Assembly (NCBI GenBank): GCA_003956705.1
Contig: QZCP01000220.1
Coordinates: forward strand, 1-64,000
Direction: 5' to 3'
DNA: 64,000 nucleotides
Source of the DNA: Brevipalpus yothersi
Lineage: Eukaryota > Arthropoda > Arachnida > Trombidiformes > Tenuipalpidae
Below are positions 37,726 to 48,064 of this stretch, one piece after another; the first letter of the stretch is position 1; each line of letters starts with the position of its first letter. The position numbers were made by a program, and so were the translations under genes. Below the pieces are notes generated by a model. That model did no database searches. It saw nothing but the letters and a program-made list of their open reading frames with translations, and was not told where the DNA came from.

Positions 37726-39074
37726 TGTATATCCTTCTCTCCTTCTTCTCTTACTTTCTCTCTCTCTCTCTCTCTTTATACCAGGATTACTAATACTCGT
37801 ATACTCACACACGCTTACACTCTCACAAGCGTGATAAGGTGGTACACAGCATATAATAGTGATCCAAAATAATTGAGCAACGTGATGATTAAAATTAATT
37901 ATGGTAAAAAATAATCGCCACAATTCACGGGTGACAGGAAGTAGAACTTTCAATTCAGAACGGATAAAAAAAATATTATATTCGACTCAAGTCAAACTAG
38001 TTAGCAACATCAAGACTGCCATTTTTGATCACTATTTAGGCCGCAAACATTTTTGGAACCCATTTTTTGGACTAATGCCATCTGTTGGTAACAAAAATAT
38101 GATCAACCTTCTCGAAGAAACTTTAATTCGATTAACAGTTGAGAAAATTCTCGTTAATTAATTGAAGAAGAAGTAATTGAGGTTATGCAAAATTTTCTCT
38201 TGGAATAGAAGCCAGAAAAGTTACATATTGGTGTAGGAAACATAATTGTAAATAATTGTAAATGAGCTCGAATTTTATCGATGCACATAGAGTGTAGTGT
38301 GTGAGTGTAAGTTGATAACTTGTGTGATGAAATAGTAAGTAAACTAGTTTATTTGGGGAATGTTCTGAATTGATTGGATAAATTCGATTGTTCATGTGGT
38401 TGATATACTTTTTTTTGGGATGTAAGATATTGGTGGTTAATTTTATAGAATCCTTTCGATTGCGACCATACCACGTTGAAAACTCCAGATCCCGTCCGAT
38501 CTCTGAAGATAAGCAACGTTGGGCCGGGTTAGTACTTGGGAGGGAGACCACTTGGGAACCCCCGGTGTTGCAATCACTTTTCTTCATATTCTTTTTGAGT
38601 TTGTTTTATTTTTCTCTTTTTGCTGGTGTATTCGAATTTTGATTATGATATTGGCTGAGAAAATTGGTAATTTGTGCTTCTTCTGATGATGTGTTCATGT
38701 TAGAATGTTTGAAATTTATCGCCATTCGAAAGCTTACGCCACGAAAAGAGGTCATGTTATTGATGAAGTATTCGATTTCGAGAAGGAATAGTAGAGAGAA
38801 GTCAAGATGAAAAGAGAAAATTGAAAGATTTTTATTTACGGAAATTAATATGTATATATATAATAGGGAATCAGTTGAGTTTGCTTGAGAGCATAGAAAA
38901 TGGTACAAATTGATGAATGTTCTATGGACTGAAAGAGGAGAGATATAGAATAGAGAAAAAGAAATATACTGGTTTAGAAAACTAGAAAAGAGCCAAAAAA
39001 TCTTTTCTCACTGAGAATAATATATGATGGCCCTTCAAATTATCACTGAAAAATCATTATCACAAATAAGTAAA
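37726..39074. other. Intergenic between the trihelix gene and Mios, holding a 5S rRNA gene
   Basis: The only supported gene is the 5S rRNA at 38458-38575. The rest is AT-rich. Minus-strand frames at 38183-38587 and 38606-38908 have no family resemblance, and the first is the antisense of the 5S gene. Confidence 0.6.
38458..38575 (+). rRNA. 5S ribosomal RNA
   Basis: This 118-nt sequence has the full 5S layout: GACCATACCACGTTGAA near the start, CCGTCCGAT in the middle, the internal-promoter-like TAAGCAACGTTGGGC, and GGTTAGTACTTGG and CTTGGGAA toward the end. The first and last nine bases pair (GAUUGCGAC with GUUGCAAUC, one G-U), forming helix I. The helix III arms (CAGA with TCTG) and the CCGGG/CCCGG arms differ from textbook sequences but still pair. 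A TTTT at 38578-38581 is a likely Pol III terminator. It is a single copy in this window, on the strand opposite its neighbours. Preserved pairing argues for a functional gene rather than a decayed copy, although expression is unproven. Confidence 0.93.
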
Positions 39075-40712
39075 TTAATTATTGTCAAGTAATATACATC
39101 GACAGGAACAACCGCTAACCGGGCACTCAGAATTTTCACTGAACCAATCAAGTATATGTTTAGCGTGCCCACCATGTCGACATGTTTGACACCAGGAGAA
39201 CCATGTACTCAATGGACTCATCTTTTTCTTGGGTGTTCCATCGTCATCTGCTACTCTAGAACCGGGTGCTGAGGAATTGTTAGTATTAAAATTGGTCTCA
39301 TCTTTTCTCCATGTTGAACCAACTGGAGTACCAAATTGAGCTAAACAAATACAACAGCGAGGCAATGGTTTTCGACAATTTGGACAACTTTGGATACGAA
39401 CATCCTGGGGAGTTGATATACTTATTTTACGATTAGGGTGTAGATCTAAGTTGGATTGCTTGATGGTACGATCAAAGGATGAAGTTCGATGAGCTGGTGA
39501 TATACTTTTACCACAAAAATTACAGGTAACAAACAGTTGAGGCTCAGGAGTTTCACGATATTTGACCTTCTCATACCATGAATTATCGAATAAAGCTCGT
39601 TTTTGCCACAACCTCCAACAGTCCAAAATATTACGATAATTTTCTACCCAAAGAAGGGCTCGTGGATCTTTGCACAATGGATCAGGGAGCGCATGGAGAA
39701 TCACAAAGCTAACCGATTGTATGTCACTGGTTGCCTCAACATAGCGTTGCAGTAGATCGAGACCTTCGTTTGATACACCAGTCAAAAGTAGACCATCAAT
39801 ACTTCCATTTTCAATTAATGAAGAGGTTGATGAATCAATAAACTCTTTAAGTTCTTTGTCCGGCAGATATGCACAGGCAAATGCAACTCGATCGGCAAGT
39901 TCCAAGCTCTTATCTTTGAGAATTTCTTCATATTGTTCCGGATCTGAGGCTAAAAAGGTGAAAATTGCTCTCAAATATGGTTTCTTCATATCGTATCGTA
40001 AGCTGGTGCAAACTTCTCTCCACAAAGAATTACGTTCACCGGTATAGCCTGATAGAGCCATGGCTATTGAACTTAAATTAGGATCTCCACCAGCATCCAA
40101 GCTAGCATTTGCTCCTTCCTTTAAACACTTGATGGCTTTTCTCATTCTCAAATTGAATAAAGCGATAGCAGCAGCTCGAATAAATTCGTTTCGTGACAAA
40201 AGAGTGGCAATGAGAGCATCCAAATTACTTCCCCATCCACACAAATCGAGACATGATCGCCTCTCTTCACTGATGTACATTGGCACTTTAACACTGATTG
40301 ATAAATCCATCCATTTGGCATAGTTTATATCACTCTTTCGCGATATGATTGTATCATCAGAATTGTTCAAATTATTTGAGCCAAAAAGAATTCCATTGAT
40401 ACCGACTAGTTTGTTGAGCTGCCAATTTTCACCGTGTTCAAGTGCATTCTCTTCGGAATACTTTTTAGCTGCACTAATCCAATTCCAAAGGCTTCGCAAT
40501 TTCGGATCATCTGGTACACAATTGAGATCAAGACCATAATTTTGTTTAGCTCGCTCACGCATCTTAACGGACACATCTTCAATCGATTTGTAATAATTGT
40601 CTCGTGAATCTAAGCATTGAAAAAATTTGACACCATTAGTCCATATGATCTCAGATGATGGTGACCAATTGAGGGTAACTTTAGGCTCTCCTTTATCGGT
40701 TAAATGATTCAT
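39075..40712 (-). CDS. MIOS: GATOR2 subunit Mios, C-terminal half only
   Basis: One exon encodes 545 residues matching the C-terminal part of Mios (missing oocyte), a GATOR2 component that signals amino-acid sufficiency to mTORC1 at the lysosome. Family matches include the alpha-solenoid motifs IALFNLRMRKAIKCLKEGA, MALSGYTGERNSLWREVCTS and DRVAFACAYLPDKELKEF, followed by ENYRNILDCWRLWQKRA. The C-terminal zinc-binding CTD has CNFCGKSIS, CPNCRKPLPRCCICL, WCQTCRHGGHAKH and CPVSGCSCRC. Normal Mios is about 870 residues and begins with a WD40 propeller; that half is absent. The first ATG (40712) follows an in-frame TGA about 60 bp upstream. A CAG just before the ATG could be an acceptor, but no WD40 coding sequence is seen on the minus strand upstream in this window. 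It may be a real short gene, a split gene, or lack 5' exons that lie far away. Confidence 0.88.
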   Translation of the reverse strand: MNHLTDKGEPKVTLNWSPSSEIIWTNGVKFFQCLDSRDNYYKSIEDVSVKMRERAKQNYGLDLNCVPDDPKLRSLWNWISAAKKYSEENALEHGENWQLNKLVGINGILFGSNNLNNSDDTIISRKSDINYAKWMDLSISVKVPMYISEERRSCLDLCGWGSNLDALIATLLSRNEFIRAAAIALFNLRMRKAIKCLKEGANASLDAGGDPNLSSIAMALSGYTGERNSLWREVCTSLRYDMKKPYLRAIFTFLASDPEQYEEILKDKSLELADRVAFACAYLPDKELKEFIDSSTSSLIENGSIDGLLLTGVSNEGLDLLQRYVEATSDIQSVSFVILHALPDPLCKDPRALLWVENYRNILDCWRLWQKRALFDNSWYEKVKYRETPEPQLFVTCNFCGKSISPAHRTSSFDRTIKQSNLDLHPNRKISISTPQDVRIQSCPNCRKPLPRCCICLAQFGTPVGSTWRKDETNFNTNNSSAPGSRVADDDGTPKKKMSPLSTWFSWCQTCRHGGHAKHILDWFSENSECPVSGCSCRCILLDNN

Positions 40713-41524
40713 ACTGATGATAATGGTGATTGCGGATGGAAAACAAATGATGGCAATTCAATAGTGTATTTGAATCGCATTTTTCAACTCAATAACAAAT
40801 ATCACAAGTACAACTATCATAACTCGTGAACATGATGCTGCCAACATCAAATGTTCTCATCATATCACCATTAATTGATCCACAAAATTAATGTCCACTC
40901 GTCTACACACACATATATAGCATTGATGGCTCAAAGTTTTTCAAATTAAATTTAACTCAAACAATGTTTACACAATTAAACTTGATTAATGTCAACACTG
41001 TTTCGCGCCCTCTGATGCTACCATCATGAACTGGCTCGAATTGGAAATTCTGGAATGAATATTCTTTTGATCTGAACTTCTGAAATTCTATGGATATTAT
41101 AACCATGTTGGGCTGTTTTCTAGAAATATAAGATCTGATCTTGAAGGGTGCAATTGTATTAATTTCTTGAAGGGTCAAGTTTATCACCTAATTGTTTCGG
41201 TCTGAAACTTTTCACTGAACGAAGCTGGACAAAATCTGATGAAAAAATTAGCTTGGAGAAGTTTCTTTAAATCATTAACTCGATTGATAAATTTGACTCG
41301 AGACTAGTTTGACTAGAGTTCATACACATTGTTGATTATTAAAATTGGTGGAAAATGTATTCGAATGGTTTTTTAATTCAATTTTTCTTCGATCGTCAGA
41401 TACATGTATCATAGAAAATTATCGATTATTATTAGATCATTTGGCTGGGCCTGTATTATGAATAAATGTTAATCTCTGTGATCAACACAGAGAATCAAGA
41501 GTTGAGGACAACATGTGAATAATT
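40713..41524. other. Intergenic: Mios to legumain
   Basis: AT-rich sequence. This is where the missing N-terminal exons of Mios would be expected, and I find no WD40-like coding sequence on either strand. Confidence 0.6.
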
Positions 41525-42895
41525 TTAGATAATTTTTGTGAATGGATTGTTAGCGACACGTAATTGGCACACTTTTCTCAGGTCTTCCTTGAAATGATTG
41601 CATTGGCCACCGAAATTTTGTTTATCCATAGATTCGATAATATTCACAATTGGTGACAGAAATTGTAGAGCATATGTGTGTTGGGACAATTTGAAACAGT
41701 GTTTAGAGAACATCTTAATCGATTGCTCTACACACTTATGGTGTGAGATATCCGATTTTCGAGAAGACATCAGCTCTTCACTAAATTTACAATGTCCTTG
41801 GGAACATAAGTCTCTAACGATCGTTTGGACTGTTCGATTCAAATATTCACGAGCTTGCATCATGGTTGTCAATTGCATTTGTAGCTCTTCTTTTTCCACT
41901 GGTGAAGATGTTTTGGCAATCTTACGACGAACAATCTCAAGAGGAACCTCTACACTAGATACTCCATCATCCAGACATTTTGTATACCTATTCGGCTTGG
42001 ATGGTGGCACTTGGGATCCTTGAAATTGTGCAACAGGCAATTGGCTGACCCGTAAATCACCAAATTGGGTTGGATGACTATTTTTTGTCTCCTCTCTCAC
42101 TCTTTGGAATTGTTGTTCCAATGTTTCATTTGCAAACGATCGACCAACATCAGAATCGAGTAGCCAATTGACACTGTACTCATCACCCAGAAACGTTTGT
42201 CGATATTCATCCCAAAAGCATGCCCAACTGGATTCCGCTTGATTGGAAGCTGTTGTTGCATATACTGATATATCTTTCGGTAGAAGATCTTTAAACATTG
42301 ATCCAGCTTCACATGCTTCCACATAGATGACCATTTTACCGTATTTGCCTTTTTTGTGCATCTTTTTGATGGCTGATATGAATTCACTGGCATACAGTTC
42401 ATCATTTGGAAAACAGAGCACTTTAGTGCCTCCATGATCGACAAAATAGATGAATACATGATCATTTGGTCCACTTTGTAGAACTCTCTTATTCTTTTTG
42501 ATCAAAGATTTGTCTCCAAGAATAACTTTGAGAAAAGTTTTCGCTTTCACATCTTTACCAGTATAGTGTTTCGGTACTCCCATGTACACATCAGTACCGT
42601 TAGGCTGATTCACTAAAATACCTCGAGTTGGATTGTCTGGTGAATTGGCAATATCATCGTACATCATGACGATAATATTTGACTCTGGAACACCATGGGC
42701 AATCAAATCTTGATATGCATGACAAACATCGGCTTGATGACGATAATTCATGTAAGAGTTTGAGCCAGCCACCAGTACAGCCCATAGAGCTGGACTTTTT
42801 TCGGCTATCGGTTGCTGATTGACATCAGGTTGATCTGTTTCCAGAGAATTACCAATACGGCAGGCCAAAAGGATGATGAAGAACGTTTTCAACAT
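41525..42895 (-). CDS. LGMN: Legumain (asparaginyl endopeptidase, peptidase family C13)
   Basis: A single intronless exon encodes 456 residues (human legumain: 433). Legumain is a lysosomal or gut cysteine protease that cleaves after Asn, and it is made as a proenzyme. Residues 1-18 form a hydrophobic signal peptide. The catalytic domain has AGSNSYMNYRHQADVCHAYQ (about 42-61), a catalytic His154 in FVDHGGTKVLCFPND, and a catalytic Cys195 in VEACEAGSMF. The dyad is therefore intact, in contexts slightly different from the human DHGS and EACESGS. The C-terminal prodomain (about 320-456) keeps the late cysteines expected for the legumain stabilisation domain. The ATG at 42895 is the natural start. 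It lies in tandem with Mios on the same strand. Lack of introns among intron-bearing neighbours suggests intron loss or retrocopying. Acarine genomes often carry several legumains (family knowledge), so it may be one of a set. Confidence 0.96.
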   Translation of the reverse strand: MLKTFFIILLACRIGNSLETDQPDVNQQPIAEKSPALWAVLVAGSNSYMNYRHQADVCHAYQDLIAHGVPESNIIVMMYDDIANSPDNPTRGILVNQPNGTDVYMGVPKHYTGKDVKAKTFLKVILGDKSLIKKNKRVLQSGPNDHVFIYFVDHGGTKVLCFPNDELYASEFISAIKKMHKKGKYGKMVIYVEACEAGSMFKDLLPKDISVYATTASNQAESSWACFWDEYRQTFLGDEYSVNWLLDSDVGRSFANETLEQQFQRVREETKNSHPTQFGDLRVSQLPVAQFQGSQVPPSKPNRYTKCLDDGVSSVEVPLEIVRRKIAKTSSPVEKEELQMQLTTMMQAREYLNRTVQTIVRDLCSQGHCKFSEELMSSRKSDISHHKCVEQSIKMFSKHCFKLSQHTYALQFLSPIVNIIESMDKQNFGGQCNHFKEDLRKVCQLRVANNPFTKII

Positions 42896-44886
42896 TGTTA
42901 AGTGAAGAATATCTGTTATCTAGTAGATTTTACTTTCAACACTTTTTGAGAAAATACTCTTCTATTTTCAAGAAGTAACCAATCTAGGTTGAAGTGTCAC
43001 AAGAGAATGAAGAGACTTTCCTTCTTATCAATGATCACTTCTTGAAGTATACTCTGGGATGGTAACAATCAGTAGTGGTGGAGCAATCACTGTTGAGAGT
43101 ATGAGATGTTCTCAATAAGAAGAAGCTGAAATACACTTCAATGGTTAAAAAATGAGTTGCTTCAGAGTTGTGTTAAACTGACAATAAGTCAATCGGAAAT
43201 AATTACCTCTTATGATTTCTTTTCTTTGCCAATCAAAATTCACCATCTAATTTAACATTCACACCCTGGAAATGTGTGTCTATTGGGACCGATCTGACGT
43301 CAACCCAAACGATATGATCGTCTTCTTCTCCTTTAACTTGGTAATTTCCGTACTATGATTGCCGATTGTACTCAAATAAATCCACACCACATATGTGTTG
43401 CTGCTGGAATAGTTTTTCTATGTATGGATGTTTTTATGCTCTCAATTAGTGCTCAAAGAGATAATTATTTCCTCAAAATTGCTCATGAAACACTCCCAAT
43501 AATCTTTACTTTGTTTTTTAAGTGTAAATTGAGCAAATGATGATGTCTGCAGTCATTACCGAAACCATGAAAATTGTGAGATTTCATTTCTCGTTTATGT
43601 CTCGCGACTGATTTCATGGATCGAGCCTTGATGTCTCATCTGAACAAAAAAAGGGAGAGATATTCTCCATGAGCTTGTTTTCCTAGAACTTTCAATGATC
43701 TTTGAGAAACTCCTTCATGATCATTTCGAAAAGTTCAATAAACTTTGCAGTTCATATTGTTCACTCTCTTCTTTTTGATTCCAAATGAATCACAATTGAT
43801 GGATTCAATTTTCACCCGGAAAGCTTATCAATATCTTCATGACATCATCTGGAAGATCCAGGGAAAAGAGCTCAATCAGACTCAACAAAGCTTTCCATCA
43901 TAATTTCCTTGTCAATTTTTTTCTTCCGTTTCCTTCTTATCAATTATTTGGAAACTTTTCTTGGAGCGATGACTCGGGATCTCTTATTTCGGTAGAGATT
44001 CAATTAGCAAAAACTTGTGCCAAGCAAAAGCAACAGTTGGGAATGTTTTGGCATTGGCTCTAAATACATGTGTCGAAGGGACATGTGTTGATTAAAGAAG
44101 AGGTTTTGACAAATTCCAAGTTCATCGAGTTTCATCTATGAAACTTCTGCCAAATGAGCACATGGTTCATCGAGTTTGACATGATGCATTGGAATTTGAG
44201 AAAGTTTGATACTCATCTGGATATAGAATTTTTTCCTGATGATAATGGAATGTGTAAATAACATTATTATGTCCAGTGAATGCAATTTTTGCAGACTTTT
44301 GTGCCCAATAATTGTACTTAAAAGTTTCATTTTTTTCATACAACACACAATACGACTGGATACATGTGAATAATTCTGAATGGACTCACACTTTCATTCG
44401 GATAGCTCAGGAATGTCTGTTTATACATGGATAGATTGAATTACTGTTACTTCTTTTTTCTTTCCCATTTTTCTGGAGTGACCTACAGAAAGACCACACT
44501 AAACGTTTTTTTTCAAAATAAATAAAATCAGACGCATCATTGCCAAAAGTGGTAACAACAACTCGAATGCGAAGCGGAATCAATGTCGAGCACATTGTAA
44601 GGACATGTAAATCAAAATAGATGCATCCATGTGAGCTTGGTGACAAATTTCCGACGTCTTTTCAGATGGCTCGAAAAAGACTTGTGGCTTCACGTATTCA
44701 CGTAGTGAAAGGATGTTGAATTTTTGTATTGATATATTCTGTTTTTTTTTCACCATCTACATCAACCTCTTTCTCTTGGTTTCACTTTCAAAGGAAGAAG
44801 GTTTTGAGTCGAGCTGAGCTCATTGTCACTTTTTTCTATTCTACTTTTGAGGTAGATTAGAACAAACAATAAACATTTGATTCGGA

Positions 44887-44957
<71 letters not shown>

Positions 44958-45094
44958 GTTTTTGCCAATAGGATAAGCAAACGTGATGTATGTATGTGTT
45001 TGATCAAAGTTTTTTTTTGACGATTCGAATAGGCTAAAAAATTGTTTTATCTCAAATGTAAGCCCAGAAAAGCTGGTCACTGTCTCAGGTGAAC
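42896..45094. other. Divergent intergenic region: legumain (minus) to peptide gene (plus)
   Basis: About 2.2 kb of AT-rich sequence between two divergently transcribed genes, so both promoters should lie here. It contains a long CT array at 44891-44954, about 140 bp upstream of the peptide start codon. Short frames at 43355-43540 and 43839-44063 (plus) have ATG starts but no recognisable features and are not called. Confidence 0.6.
44891..44954. repeat. (CT)n microsatellite upstream of the peptide gene
   Basis: Perfect CT run of about 62 bp, ending 141 bp before the start codon of the secreted-peptide gene. It is in promoter position if the 5' UTR is short. Confidence 0.95.
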
Positions 45095-45887
45095 ATGGAT
45101 CTCAAAAGCTATTATGGTATTCTCTGGCTACTCATATTCTTTTATTTTCAATGTGCTTCCAGTTTGTTTCTAACATCTTGGGTAAGATTATTGGAAACTT
45201 TTAAATTATCATGATGAGATTCAAAATTGAATTTTACTTTTGTTTCGTTTTAGAAAACCACACAGCTATGCATCAACTCTGATCAGCCTACTATTAAGGT
45301 GAGAGCGCATTTCTCATCTTCGAATTCCAATATTTGGTTAATGTGGGCAAAAACTTTCCTTCATCGTGAATTTCCATCACTATTTTGCAGAATGAGATAT
45401 TTTTTCCTTCTCGTTCTTCTTCTTGGTGTACTAATTTCTTTGTTAATTTTTTTCCACAGAGTATGTGTGTGATGTGCAATGCTCGACAGTTTGCCAATAC
45501 AGTGAGTATTCAGATAGGATTTATTCTCAACAAACTGAGTTTCAGTTAAAAATTTTCTCGTTAACAGTTAAAAGTAAAAAAATGGTGAGCTCATACTGTT
45601 TTTTTCTCTTTCTAGGCCAAGGAATGTACTGGAGCGGTAAGATTTTTGAGCAAAAAATTTTAGATTTCTCAATCAAAGTGATTTTCTCATATCAAGGAAA
45701 AAATTCCAGATGTCACAACACAAGATCAAGCATTTTGCCTAATCAGCTCGTGTCTTCAGGTAGAGTATTCTAAATGACTTATGGTGATAACCAATCCTCT
45801 ATCTTGTTCCTAAATTTTCCACAGCAAGTACCTAAACAAGGAATAAGCAAGTTCTTCGGACGGAAAAGGCGTTCTTTGTTCATCTGA
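45095..45887 (+). CDS. Small secreted cysteine-containing peptide precursor (neuropeptide-like, unassigned)
   Basis: Six small exons, 45095-45181, 45254-45298, 45460-45501, 45616-45636, 45697-45759 and 45825-45887, all joined in phase 0, encode 106 residues. Every intron (60-161 bp) is GT...AG. The protein starts MDLKSYYG followed by a hydrophobic core (ILWLLIFFYF) and CASS, a clear signal peptide of about 21-23 residues. The rest has exactly six cysteines, at 35, 47, 50, 62, 79 and 84 (spacing 11, 2, 11, 16, 4). It ends ISKFFGRKRRSLFI: a Gly followed by a tetrabasic RKRR site, the arrangement of prohormones whose product is cleaved and C-terminally amidated (here ...KFF-amide). An AATAAA lies at 46054. 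I recognise no family: the CxxC then C spacing recalls, but does not match, the CHH/ITP and eclosion-hormone patterns. A peptide hormone is the simplest reading; another secreted peptide role is possible. The gene is inferred from splicing signals alone. Confidence 0.68.
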
Positions 45888-46053
45888 AAGGGATGAAGAT
45901 TACTCTCAAAAGAAATGTTAAAGATCACAATCCAAGAAAAAGTGCAAGATCTTGCATCATTACTTTCCTCTTCTCTTCTCTCTCAAAAATTTCCTCTCGC
46001 TCTATTATCAGCCAGGAAAGGATTCTTCCAATACAAAAATCAAGAAATTCTAC

Positions 46054-46059
46054 AATAAA
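46054..46059 (+). promoter_or_regulatory. Polyadenylation signal AATAAA of the peptide gene
   Basis: Canonical AATAAA 167 bp after the stop codon of the six-exon peptide gene, on the same strand. Confidence 0.5.
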
Positions 46060-46829
46060 AATAATCACGAAATAAGCCACACATTAACATATTTATTTGG
46101 GTGCCCTTTATTATAAATGAAATTATTCCACAAATTTTTCCCATTTTGCAATGGCATGTAACTCTTTTAATTGAATTCAAAAAAAATATATTTTTCTTAT
46201 TCAATCGCATAAACTTTCAATCTTTTGAAAATACTGAACACCATTTTCTATCCTCATCGTCCCGAACTCTGCAACGATCTAATAATAATCAGTCCTCCTA
46301 GCTACATATGGACACCATGTAAATAGTGCCCTTAATGCCCAACACACCCTAGAATGGTTTTGTATGCCATCTTATCCTCTCCAAAAATTTGGAGAAGAGT
46401 TTACAAAATTCTCTCTATCCAACAATTTTTTCCAAAATCCTCAAAAATACTAGAAATTCTCGAAAATTGAGTTAATAAAGACGGTTAAAAAGTTTACCGC
46501 CAAAAGGTTCAAAAATAGTGTTCCTGCTTCAGCTTTCTACAAGGACATACATGTACTCTCATGGCAACGCGGCTGTCTTGTTACTTGTAATGATTAATCT
46601 TTCAGCAACATTCTACCTTCTCAGGTACACATACCATCAACATTTCGATTGTAATTAATGTTATGATTATTATTGTTGTTATAATTTGACATATCGGTCT
46701 GTCGAAAATAGATAGGTGAGAGATTGGTGTGAGTGTTGTTGGAATTGAAACAATCACTTTCGCTTAGTTTGTGTGTAGAATAAATTTTCGGCTTCAGTTA
46801 ACTTTGAGAGCTTTTTGCTAATCATCAGA
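46060..46829. other. Intergenic: peptide gene to cytochrome b5 reductase
   Basis: AT-rich. It should contain the cytochrome b5 reductase promoter and 5' UTR just before 46830. No other gene is seen. Confidence 0.6.
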
Positions 46830-48064
46830 ATGAGATCTGATTTGGTAAGTTGTTAGTGATTTTCTTTTTGTTTCCACAATCTTTTTTTTCTGTTGATTGA
46901 AGATGTCTTGGTACATTTATGCTTTGTCTGTTGATTCATTTTAGCCACCAACTTTGATCATTGGATCATTGGTCACAATCGCTATTGGAGCTTTGATTGG
47001 ATGGCTGATGAAAAAGAGTGGTAAAAAAAGTGTCAAGATATTGCTTGAAGATCCGAAAGCTAAATACAGTGTGCCCTTGATCGAGAAGGAGGTTTGTGTT
47101 AATCAAATTGGCAACACCTCTCATTTCAACTGTTAACAAATATATTTATACACACACACATTCTTGCATGCATGCTTTCCAAATGATTCGATCAATATAT
47201 TTAATCTTATCTTTATTTTCGCTTGAATTGTACAGGAAATAAGTTGGAACACCAAGCGATACAGATTCGGTTTACCCTCGAAAGAACATGCCCTTGGATT
47301 GCCCACTGGTCAACATATTTATGTCACTGCTACCATTAATAATGACCTCATTATACGGCCGTACACACCGATTTCCAGTGATGATGATAAGGGCTACTTT
47401 GACCTCTTGATTAAGGTGAGAAATAATTTTGTTGCATATTCAGCTGGTGGTAACTTTGATCTTTAACTGATGAGTTTTTTCTTCTTCGAAGGTTTACTTC
47501 CCAAATCAACATCCAAAGTTTCCTGCAGGAGGAAAAATGTCCTGTTACATCGATCAACTCAAGATGGGAGATACAATTCAAGTTCGAGGTCCTAATGGTC
47601 ATCTTACCTATGACACACAAGGTCAATTTAAAATTGCCAAGAGCAAGAAAGAAGGCTCCAAAGATTATGTATACAATAAGGTTGGCATGATCGCCGGTGG
47701 AACTGGTATCACTCCAATGTTACAGATCATTCGAGCTATTCTCAAAAATCCTGATGATAAGACAAAAGTGTGGCTACTGTTTGCTAACCAAAAAGAGGAG
47801 GAAATTCTTTTGAGGAAAGAGTTGGACGAAGTTGCAGCATCCCATCCAGATCAAGTGAAAGTTTGGTACACTCTTGATCAAGGAAATCCAGATTGGAAAT
47901 TCAGTACCGGTTTTATTGATGAGAAGATGATTCGCGATCATCTTCCATCTCCATCAGATGATACTGTTATTCTTATGTGTGGTCCACCACCAATGATTAC
48001 TTATGCGTGTATGCCCAATCTTGATAAGGTCGGTCATTCTGCTGATCAAAGATTCTCATTTTGA
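46830..48064 (+). CDS. CYB5R3: NADH-cytochrome b5 reductase, membrane-anchored
   Basis: Four exons, 46830-46844, 46945-47091, 47236-47415 and 47492-48064, all in phase 0, give 304 residues (human CYB5R3: 301). The enzyme uses FAD to pass electrons from NADH to cytochrome b5 on ER and outer mitochondrial membranes, supporting fatty-acid desaturation and sterol synthesis. The first exon is only five codons (MRSDL). Residues about 8-26 are a hydrophobic anchor, followed by KKSGKK. The FAD motif RPYTPIS is at 95-101, the NADH motif GGTGITPM at 183-190 and CGPPPM at 277-282; all are intact, and the chain ends RFSF, like the conserved CFVF terminus. There is no Gly2, so the N-myristoylation seen in mammals is not expected. 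AATAAA at 48322 is a likely polyadenylation signal. CYB5R2 is an equally possible name within this family. Confidence 0.96.

Noticed and set aside
38183..38587. A 134-codon minus-strand frame between the trihelix gene and Mios
   Set aside because: Its N-terminal part is the antisense of the 5S rRNA gene, and the rest has no recognisable features.
38606..38908. A 100-codon minus-strand frame ending in NTPAKREK
   Set aside because: The C-terminal 50 codons look mildly protein-like, but the N-terminal part is hydrophobic low-complexity and no splice partner or family was recognised.
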